Source: JAQUGA01 sp964521105
Lineage (GTDB): Bacteria; Bacteroidota; Bacteroidia; Bacteroidales; WCHB1-69
Direction of reading: 5' to 3'
DNA: 64,000 bases
NCBI GenBank assembly: GCA_964521105.1
Contig: CAZFPO010000002.1
Span: 22,422 to 86,421 of the forward strand
The notes below the pieces were generated by a model, which worked only from the letters and a program-made list of their open reading frames with translations, was not told the DNA's origin and searched no databases. Numbering within the stretch: the first letter of the stretch is position 1; each line of letters begins with the position of its first letter. Made by a program: the position numbers and the translations under genes. Positions 53,843 to 62,000 of this stretch are shown piece by piece.

Positions 53843-56065
53843 TTATTTGTTATGTAAAGTATATCTAATTCCTGCAAAGAACATTCTTCCCTTTATTGGG
53901 CCCCAAATTATGGAAGAATCGAAATACGATCCGAATGGATTGTTGGCAGAAATAATCGGATTTTTTTGTTTAAAATCACCAATATTTTCAATACCAGCAT
54001 AATAATCAATGTGTTTTGTTTTTCGAGTAATTTGAGTGTTAAATAGAAAATAATCTGGCGATCTTTCCGAAAGTTGGTATTCAACAGGATTTAGTGTTGT
54101 TTCGGGCAATCGCATGCTGCCATGCCATTGAGCTGTAAAATCAAACTTCCACTTTTCAAATTTTGTAGCGTAGCCTAAATTTATGAGGGCTTTGTGTTGT
54201 GAAGTCATCGGTTTTTCTTTTAAGGAATTACCTATGGTTTGACGAACATCATTATATCGATATGCCAAAATAAGTTCAAAATCTTTAAAAGGATATAACA
54301 CAGATTCAATTTGAGTACTGTTTGAGTATGAAAAACCATCTAAATTATAAATATAGGCGAAACCTGGATTTTTATCTAAATCGATAATTGCTTGATTAAT
54401 AAATTCAGTTCGATAAAAATCTAACGAAATGGTAGCGTCTTTTTTGTTCATTTCGAACGTAGAAGTTAAATTTAAACCAGCATTCCAAGCTTCTTCGGGT
54501 TTAATTTTTTCGAGAAAAACAAATTTACGAGAGCTTGCCATAATGGCAATTTGTTCGGCAAAAATCTGAGGTGTGCGGTATCCTTTTCCTGCTGTACCTC
54601 GCATTGATAAATGTGGTGTAATTGCCCATTTAAAATGTAATCGGGGCGTTAAAAACACCTGTTCGTTATTATAAAAATCGCTCCTAAATCCGGCAATAGC
54701 TACAAATTTATCGTTGTAGTTAAACGTGTACTGAGCAAAAATTCCTGGAACTGATTCAATATTATTAAATGAGCTATCGTTTAACACGTTTTCATAACCA
54801 TCATACTGAAAACTTCCACCAAAATTTATTTTATGTTTTTTTGTGGTTCCTAAATACTCTTCATAAATTAAATTGATATACGCACTGTTTTGATTTGCAT
54901 CATAAGTTCTCAAGCCAAAAAAAGAAGTAGCTTGATGATGAGTTAAAGACAAAATTGTACCTATACTTCTACCGTCCTTTTTAAAGAAAATACCATTTTT
55001 TGTAGTAAAATTCAATCGTTTGTTGTCAGTTCCAAATCCATAGTGATTGGTTGTCATGTGGTCGGTTTTATGATTAAAATCCATTTCTCCTCCCTCTCGG
55101 TTTTCCCACACATAACTTATCGAAGTTTTTCCTTCGAGTTTGTTTGGAATATGGTAATCCCAACGATTTAATACATTCACTTGATTACTAAGAGGAACAT
55201 CCATAAAGCCATCATTATTATTGTCATTCATCATAAACTGCTTTCCGGCATGAAGAAAAAACATGGTGTGAACATCTTCGTTTAATGATTTTACAGTATT
55301 AAAGTTTATTTCGCCCTTACCCATGTGGTCACCATAAAGATTTAAAAATACTTTTTCGGTGTTGTTTTCTGGTTTTTTATATTCTACATTAATTTGCCCA
55401 GTTATTGATTCATACCCATTTAAAACCGATGAAGTTCCTTTAGAAACCGATATAGATTCCATCCACGAACCAGGAACAAAACCAAAACCAAATGGACTGG
55501 AAAGTCCACGAATAAGTGGTACATTTTCGAGCATAATTTGAGAGTAAATACCTGCTAGTCCAAGCATTTGTATGTGTTTAGCACCCGAAACAGCATCACT
55601 ATATTCCATATCTACACTGGCTGTTTGTTCGAAACTTTCAGCTAAATTACAGCAAGCAGCTTTACGCAAACCATCAATAGTGATAATTTGAGCAGCAATT
55701 GGTTTTACCGAAAATATCATTCCCTCAGAACTTCGTATGATAACTTCATTTAAAATTCGCCCTCCAGTTAATAAAATTGAAATGGTGTCTTTTGCTTCGG
55801 AAATTACAAGAGTATCTGCTGGATAAGATACGTGTTGAACAATAAGTTTATTGATATTCTCGATTCGATTTAGTGTAAATTTACCTTCTGAATTAGTAAT
55901 CGTTCCATTAGTAGTTCCTAGCCAGTGAAGTGTGGCTCCAGGCAATGTTGTTTTTTTATTTTGCTGATTAATTTCATAAACCGTTCCGCTAATTTTTGTT
56001 TGAGCTGCGGAAAAAAAGTAAATATTTAATATTGCCAATATGGCTAAAGATATTTTTGTTTTCAT
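53843..56065 (-). CDS. TonB-dependent receptor of the metal cluster
   Basis: 740 residues. A signal peptide (ends FSAAQT) and a carboxypeptidase-like domain (GTVYEINQQNKKTTLPGATLHW) precede the plug (IDGLRKAACCNLAESFEQTAS, IQMLGLAGIYSQIMLENVPLI, GTSSVLNGYESITGQINVEY). The CC pair near the plug start recurs in relatives. The barrel ends AGIRYTLHNK. The plug type, with GLAGIYSQIMLENVPLIRGL and GFGFVPGSWMESISVSKG, is the one found beside heavy-metal genes in Bacteroidota, and the neighbours here are a Cys/His-rich exported protein upstream and an HMA protein downstream. A copper or zinc ligand is inferred; it cannot be read from the barrel. Confidence 0.88.
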   Translation of the reverse strand: MKTKISLAILAILNIYFFSAAQTKISGTVYEINQQNKKTTLPGATLHWLGTTNGTITNSEGKFTLNRIENINKLIVQHVSYPADTLVISEAKDTISILLTGGRILNEVIIRSSEGMIFSVKPIAAQIITIDGLRKAACCNLAESFEQTASVDMEYSDAVSGAKHIQMLGLAGIYSQIMLENVPLIRGLSSPFGFGFVPGSWMESISVSKGTSSVLNGYESITGQINVEYKKPENNTEKVFLNLYGDHMGKGEINFNTVKSLNEDVHTMFFLHAGKQFMMNDNNNDGFMDVPLSNQVNVLNRWDYHIPNKLEGKTSISYVWENREGGEMDFNHKTDHMTTNHYGFGTDNKRLNFTTKNGIFFKKDGRSIGTILSLTHHQATSFFGLRTYDANQNSAYINLIYEEYLGTTKKHKINFGGSFQYDGYENVLNDSSFNNIESVPGIFAQYTFNYNDKFVAIAGFRSDFYNNEQVFLTPRLHFKWAITPHLSMRGTAGKGYRTPQIFAEQIAIMASSRKFVFLEKIKPEEAWNAGLNLTSTFEMNKKDATISLDFYRTEFINQAIIDLDKNPGFAYIYNLDGFSYSNSTQIESVLYPFKDFELILAYRYNDVRQTIGNSLKEKPMTSQHKALINLGYATKFEKWKFDFTAQWHGSMRLPETTLNPVEYQLSERSPDYFLFNTQITRKTKHIDYYAGIENIGDFKQKNPIISANNPFGSYFDSSIIWGPIKGRMFFAGIRYTLHNK

Positions 56066-56148
56066 GATTTTTATTGCTAATTAGTTGAATAATTTTATTT
56101 ATGTCCAAAGTGAGTTCTTTTCGACAATGGAAAAAAATCAAAATTCAA

Positions 56149-56613
56149 TTAGCAATAAAATATACGCTGTTGAATGAAATTTAAAAAATCATTTTTTTGA
56201 ATAAAAAGAGGGGGAGATTCTTTATTTGATATGTTATCAAATTTATTTTCGGTTTGTAATAAATTTTCTTTTAAATTATAAAAATTGGTAAAAAGCTCAA
56301 TTTTTAGGGGATTTACTAGACTTACTTTTTTAATTGGGAAAAAAGGAATTTTAAAGTAAGAATCGGAAGTTTTGCATTGATGTTTGCAAGCTAATTCACC
56401 CGATTGGCAGACATGATCGTAACAAATTTCGCTGTGAATATGGTGTGCCATGTGTTCGGAACAGCAACAATGGGCTTTTTCCAGAAAATAAACATCAGAT
56501 TTTCCACATTCGTGACATTGATGTTGCGAAATATAAACGCCACTTCCCGAAACTACAATTGTTATTGTTAGCACAAGAAATAGAAATTTAGATATCACTT
56601 TTTTTGACTTCAT
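56149..56613 (-). CDS. Cys/His-rich exported protein, possible metal binding
   Basis: 154 residues from the ATG at 56613 (MKSKKVISKFLFLVLTITIVV); the ATG at 56634 would start at or before the predicted transcription start. A signal/anchor helix leads to SQHQCHECGKSDVYFLEKAH, then CCCSEHMAHHIHSEICYDHV and QSGELACKHQCKTSD. Clusters of Cys and His in about 70 residues point to binding of a soft or zinc-type metal. The C-terminal half (FKIPFFPIKKVSLVNPLKIEL...) is conserved in aspect with small proteins that precede TonB receptors in other Bacteroidota. It is the first gene of the metal cluster; the receptor follows 83 bases later. Confidence 0.75.
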   Translation of the reverse strand: MKSKKVISKFLFLVLTITIVVSGSGVYISQHQCHECGKSDVYFLEKAHCCCSEHMAHHIHSEICYDHVCQSGELACKHQCKTSDSYFKIPFFPIKKVSLVNPLKIELFTNFYNLKENLLQTENKFDNISNKESPPLFIQKNDFLNFIQQRIFYC

Positions 56614-56638
56614 GAAAACATAAAATGAAAACATTTGA

Positions 56639-56646
56639 CAAAGGTA
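56639..56646 (-). promoter_or_regulatory. Candidate promoter element of the metal cluster
   Basis: Minus-strand TACCTTTG, an exact TAnnTTTG match 25 bases before the ATG at 56613. It leaves too little room for the ATG at 56634 to be transcribed with a leader. Confidence 0.5.
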
Positions 56647-56755
56647 AAACGAAAAACTTTCGATTTTATATAAAACTTTTAAAATTACAGAATTTGTAAT
56701 ATTGATTTATTGGAAAAACACTCTGCCACTAAGTCATTAAGATTCACAAAACATT

Positions 56756-56772
56756 ATTCGTGTATTCGTGGC
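56756..56772. repeat. ATTCGTG-type interspersed repeat
   Basis: ATTCGTGTATTCGTGGC on the plus strand matches 53103-53120 on the minus strand at 16 of 17 positions (one C/T difference). It is unlikely to be chance within 3.7 kb. Confidence 0.7.
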
Positions 56773-56871
56773 TACTTTTTTTTTGATTGTCATGCAGAGT
56801 GAAGCGTGACATCTATGAATGATTTAGAATCTTCGTTCCGCTATCGCTCCTCTCTGAGGGAAAAATTTTCG

Positions 56872-58212
56872 CTATATTTTAATATTTTTTTTGCCAATTA
56901 AATGCCCATGAAATGCAAAATAAAAAATAAACAAATAACATGGAATACAAATTAAATAGGCACTTTGAGTTCCTAATGAATCAGCCATAAAACCATAAAC
57001 CAAAGGCAGAATTGCTCCACCAGCAATAGCCATAATCAACAAAGCAGACCCCAATTTTAAATATTTACCGACTCCATTTAGAGCAAGGGGCCAAATGGCG
57101 GGCCACATCAGCGAATTTGCAATTCCAAGTAACGCAATAAACAAAACCGTATATGGAACGGTGAGTTGAACTGTTTTTAAGGTCATAAAATCAAGCATCG
57201 GAAAATGCAACAACATATCATTAGGAGTGATAACAGCAAGCATGGTAAAAATTAATCCCAAAATGGCACAAATCATCAAGGCTGTTTTTTGACTCATTAT
57301 TTTAGGAATTAAAGCAATGCCTACAAAATAACCAATAACCATTGCAATTAATGTCAAGGAAGTGAAATATTTCGCCGATTCCATTGCCACACCGAGCGAT
57401 TGACCATATCGGATTATCGTATCTCCAGCAATCACTTCCACACCGACATATAAAAATAAAGCAATAACTCCAAGCCACAATTGAGGATACGACCAAATGG
57501 TTTTATGTGAATTTTCAAACTTTTGAGATGTTGTTTCTTCTTCGGGATTTATTTCAGGTAATTTTGCTAAACGAACCATTAAGGCTAACACAAGTAAAAT
57601 CCCAGCCATCATTAAATATGGTATAATCAAGCGTTGAGCAAGAGTATCTAAAAGCATAGATTTTTCTGCTACATCTGTAATTGATTTGAGCTGATTGGTA
57701 ATTTCTTCCGCGTCATGCAACACAATTGAAACTAAAATTATTGGAGCTAAAACACCAGCTACTTTATTACAAATCCCCATAATACTTATCCGTTTTGCGG
57801 CACTTTCGATGGGTCCAATAATTGTTACATACGGATTTACGGCGGTTTGTAAAAGAGCTAAGCCAGTACCCATTACAAATAAACCACACAAAAATAATAT
57901 ATAAGAACGAGAATAAGCAGCCGGAATAAAAATTAAGGCACCAATTGCCATCACAAACAAACCTAAGCTCATTCCATTTCGAAATCCAATTTTTTTTAAT
58001 ATCATCGACGAGGGAATCGCCATTACAAAGTATGAAATGTAAAAGGCAAAAGTTACAAAATATGCTGTAAAATCACTCAGATTACAAGCTGTTTTTAAAA
58101 ATGGTATTAATACACTGTTTATCCATGTGGCAAAACCAAAAACAAAAAACAGTAAGCCTAAAACAACTAAGGAAAATAAATAAGATGTTGGACGTTGATT
58201 GGTGAGATTCAT
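56872..58212 (-). CDS. Sugar MFS transporter, fucose/glucose-galactose permease type
   Basis: 446 residues with 12 predicted helices. It belongs to the FucP/GluP group of the major facilitator superfamily: FFVFGFATWINSVLIPFLKTACNL at the start, SYFVMAIPSSMILKKIGFRNG, GLALLQTAVNPYVTIIGP, then AAKRISIMGICNKVAGVLAPI, and in the second half YVGVEVIAGDTIIRYGQSL. The conserved acidic/asparagine residues of FucP transport sites fit. It imports a hexose or fucose with protons. There are no sugar enzymes beside it. A TACCTTAG (one-mismatch -7) lies 12 bases before the ATG. Confidence 0.9.
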   Translation of the reverse strand: MNLTNQRPTSYLFSLVVLGLLFFVFGFATWINSVLIPFLKTACNLSDFTAYFVTFAFYISYFVMAIPSSMILKKIGFRNGMSLGLFVMAIGALIFIPAAYSRSYILFLCGLFVMGTGLALLQTAVNPYVTIIGPIESAAKRISIMGICNKVAGVLAPIILVSIVLHDAEEITNQLKSITDVAEKSMLLDTLAQRLIIPYLMMAGILLVLALMVRLAKLPEINPEEETTSQKFENSHKTIWSYPQLWLGVIALFLYVGVEVIAGDTIIRYGQSLGVAMESAKYFTSLTLIAMVIGYFVGIALIPKIMSQKTALMICAILGLIFTMLAVITPNDMLLHFPMLDFMTLKTVQLTVPYTVLFIALLGIANSLMWPAIWPLALNGVGKYLKLGSALLIMAIAGGAILPLVYGFMADSLGTQSAYLICIPCYLFIFYFAFHGHLIGKKNIKI

Positions 58213-58257
58213 TTTTTTTTGAGCTAAGGTAATAGTATTTCTGAAAATAAATAATTG

Positions 58258-58556
58258 TTGTCCGATAAAAAAATGGAATTCTTCACTATCATTCAGAATG
58301 ACAATGGTTTAACTTTGCATAGAAAAGAGAGGTGCTTGCTTGCGGCTTCGCTGCCAGCAAGTACCCCTCTTGTCTGTGATTTATTTATAAAAACTTGTCA
58401 TTCAGAATGTAACGCAGTGGAGTGAAGAATTTTAACCGCCGAAGGAGGTTTTAAATGCCCTTGGCAGGCTTTACCGCCCTTGGAAGTTTCAACCTCAAAT
58501 GGCGGTTTTATCGGTCTTTGGAAGACTCTTTAATGAAAAATATTTTTATCGGACAA
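58258..58556. mobile_element. Foldback/MITE-like element with 14-bp terminal inverted repeats
   Basis: TTGTCCGATAAAAA at 58258-58271 has its perfect reverse complement at 58543-58556. Inside is a second nested inverted repeat: AATTCTTCACT near 58278-58288 against AGTGAAGAATT near 58421-58431, with a shared ATTC-GAATGACAA segment next to it. An imperfect hairpin (58327-58370) is at the centre and several short dyads fill 58434-58532. No transposase frame is present and no clear target-site duplication was found. Non-autonomous, MITE-like or REPIN-type interpretation is inference. Confidence 0.6.
58434..58532. repeat. Cluster of short GC-rich dyads
   Basis: A series of units with a TTGG core and complementary sides: GCCCTTGGCAGGC, GTCTTTGGAAGAC, CCGCCGAAGGAGG and CCGCCCTTGGAAG. 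AACCGCC (58434-58440) also pairs with GGCGGTT (58501-58507). The stretch is markedly richer in GC than its surroundings. It lies inside the foldback element. Confidence 0.55.
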
Positions 58557-58982
58557 TAGTGAGAAAAAAAATTTAATTAAACCTAAAACATCTAAATTAA
58601 TTGACGATTTTATTTTAATTTTTAAACATATTTTAACATTTTTGTTTAAATAAAATTTCAACATTTTTCTGTTTAAAAAAAATCAACACATGCAAATAAT
58701 CATAAGATGTTGCATTTTATTAGCTTGTTTGGCAAAACATATATTACTGTTATTCAATATTTTAGTGCCACATAAAACATAAAAAAAACTAAATAAAAAA
58801 AATTTTTTTTCTAATAGTATCGAATATGAAGAAATTAAAAAAAAACAAACACACAAATAAATGTTAAAACATACAACTTTCTAACAAAAAATTGTATCTT
58901 AGTAGCATATATTAATTGAAGTTGCATGCGTTTTTAACTGATATAAAGTTTTAGCATGTAACAAAATTAATGATTTGCCGTA

Positions 58983-59000
58983 TAACTTATTTATAAGTTA
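58983..59000 (+). promoter_or_regulatory. Palindrome before the adhesin start codon
   Basis: TAACTTAT and ATAAGTTA are separated by two T's, giving an 8-bp stem ending six bases before the ATG at 59006. It could occlude translation initiation or bind a dimeric regulator; both are inference. Confidence 0.45.
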
Positions 59001-59005
59001 ATGCT

Positions 59006-62000
59006 ATGAAAAAAAATTATCACTTTTTATTTCTGATATTTATCCTTTTGTTTTTTGCAAACATTGACACATCCGCTCAAGTTACGGCTGATTCAGTTAT
59101 TACTACATCTATCGTATTTAAAGCTCCTCCAGGTATTACTCAATATTTTATTGAATGTTGGGGTGGTGGTGGAAGAGGAGCAAAAGTTAACACCAATGGT
59201 GGTTTTGCAGGTGGTGGTGGTGGTGGTGGTGCTTACGCTAACAAATATATAACTCTTACTCCGGGAAATAATTATAATGCTGTTGTAGGAAAAGGTGCAG
59301 GTGCTAACAATACAACTCCTGGTGGTAATAGTTATTTTCAGCAATGGGATAACAATTGGGTTGGAGCAGTCGGGGGTAATAGTTGTGGAAATAATACTAC
59401 TACTGGAGCGTCTGGCGGATCAGCAGCTAGTAGTTTTGGAGATGTTACTCGTAGTGGTGGGAATGGAGCAAATGCAAATTATGGAAGCCTTTATGGTGGT
59501 GGTGGTGGATCTTCAGGTGGTTTAAGTTCTGATGGGGCAGATGGTTCAGGTGCTACGGGTGGCACTGCCCCTTCGGGTGGTGGAGACGGTGGTAATGGAA
59601 GAAGTGGCTCACAGGGTGCCGGCACAGCAGGTTCAATTCCTGGTGGTGGCGGTGGTGGTGCACTTTCAACTAGTAGTAATGACTATAATGCCGGTATTGG
59701 AGCAAAAGGTCTAATTAAGCTAACTTGGTGTGTGCCTGTAAGTTTAACCGGTACTTCTGCCGAAGGAACTTGTGCCTCTGATGGAACAACTACGGTTACA
59801 CTTACCGGAGATGCTGCCAAATTACCCATAGCAACATATACTGTAACATACAACAGAAGTAATCCAGCAGCTACAGGTCTTACTGCAACAATGACCGTTT
59901 CAGCTGCTGGTAGTGGAACCTTCACAGCAACCGGATTTACAACAGCAGGCACACAAACTATAACCATAACAAAATTAGAATCGGATTGGTGTGCATGGAC
60001 AATCTCGGCAAATAACACAGCCAACGTTATTGTTTCATCTTCATTTGCTTTAACTGGTGTTTCTGCCACAGAAACATGCCCATCAGATGGTACAATAACG
60101 GTTACTACATCGGGTAATGCTACCGATTTACCCGTTGGGTCATATACCGTTACTTATAACCGAAGTAACCCAGCTGCCACCGGATTAACTGCCACTATGA
60201 CCGTATCGGTTGCAGGAACTGGAACATTTACAGGTACTGGTTTTACAACAGCAGGCTCCCCTACCCTTACGATTACAAATTTAGCAAAAGGAGCTTGTAG
60301 TAATAGCATTTCATCAAACAACGTAGCAACAGTAAATGTAAAGACATTTGCATTAACTAGTAGTTCGGCTACAAATACCGATAATTGCAGTGGTAGTTCA
60401 ACGGTAACTTTAAATGGCAATGCAGGAGATTTACCTGTTGGTTCATATACAGTTACGTATAGCAGAAGTAACCCTTCTGCAACGGGCTTAACCGCCACAA
60501 TGACAGTATCTGTTGCAGGAACAGGCACATTTACTGCGACCGGTTTAACAACTATTGGTGCACAAACTATAACTGTTACAAAATTAGAAAAAGGGAGTTG
60601 CTGGAATAATATATCTGCAAACAATGTAGCAAATTTAACCGTTTCGGCTTTGCTTAGTTTAACAGGAACATCAGCATCAGGTGCCTGTCCTACTTTTGGC
60701 GAAACAACAGTAACTTTAACAGCTAATGCGGCCAATTTACCAACTGGGAATTATACTGTAACATATAACAGAAGTAACCCTGCAGCTACTGGATTAACAG
60801 CATCAATGACTGTATCGGTTGCAGGAACTGGTACTTTTACAGCTACTGGATTTACAGTGTTGGGATCGCCAACAATTACAGTTACTAATTTAGATAAAGG
60901 AACTTGTGGAAATTCAATTTCGGCAAATAATACTGCAACAGTAAGTGTTAAAGAATATGCCTTAACTGGGTCCTCTGCCACAAATACATGTTCAGGCTCA
61001 ACTACTGTTACGCTGAGTGCAAACGCAAGCGATTTACCAACTGGCTCATATACAGTTACTTATACCAGAAGCAATCCATACGCTACTGGATTAACGTCTA
61101 CTATGACTGTTTCGGTTGCAGGTACAGGTACATTTACAGCAACTGGTTATAATACTACTGGAAACCAATCGGTTACTGTTACTAAATTAGAAAAAGGCAG
61201 TTGCTGGACTAATATTTCAGCGAATAATGTTGCAAATTTTACGGTTACTGCATTTAGCATATCCAGTTTATCAGCAACCAGTACGTGTGCAGCATCAGGC
61301 AGTTCAACAGTTACAGTAACCTCAACTGCTATAGGTTTACCCACTGGATCTTATACGGTAACTTATAATAGGAGTGCTCCTGCAGCAACAGGTTTAACTG
61401 CTACTATGACAGTATCTGTTGCAGGCACCGGCACATTTACTGCTACTGGATTTACAACTAATGGAGAACATACCGTTACAGTAACTAATCTGCTTTCCGG
61501 AACTTGTAGCAATGCAATCACATTAAATAATACAGCAACTGTTAGGGTTCTTTATTATTTTACAAGTGCCGAAGCCTCATCTGTTTGTACTGATGATGGC
61601 ACATCAAATATTAAACTATATTCTACTGCAACTGGATTACCCACAGGCACATACACTGTTACCTATTCGCGTAGCAGCCCCGCTGCATCGGGTTTAACTG
61701 CTACAATGACTGTTGATGTGGCAGGTTTTGGTCAGTTTGGTGTTGGCGATTTAGTCAATGCTGGAAATCAAACAATCACCATAACAGGATTAAATATGGG
61801 TGGTTGTAATAGCAATTTAAGCGTCAACAACACAGTACCAGTATTAGTTAGTAGTGCAGTTCCAGCTCAGCCAAGTGCTATTACTGGACAAACCTATTCG
61901 TGTGTTGGACAAAGTCAAACATATAGTGTAACAAACGTAGCTGGAGTTACTTATTATTGGCAACTTCCATCACAATGGACTATTACTGCGGGCGAGTTTA

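Larger units (their letters stand above)
58213..59005. other. Intergenic region with a foldback element and the adhesin promoter
   Basis: 793 bases. 58258-58556 is the foldback element listed separately. The remaining ~450 bases are A/T-rich and contain a one-mismatch -7 box (TATCTTAG at 58895-58902) and, just before the adhesin ATG, an 8-bp palindrome (58983-59000). No gene was seen. Confidence 0.6.

Noticed and set aside
59683..60735. Long open frames on the minus strand opposite the adhesin repeats
   Set aside because: They mirror the repetitive, low-complexity coding strand (repeated VTVTVKP-like text) and have no start signals or family features. The plus-strand domains are convincing.
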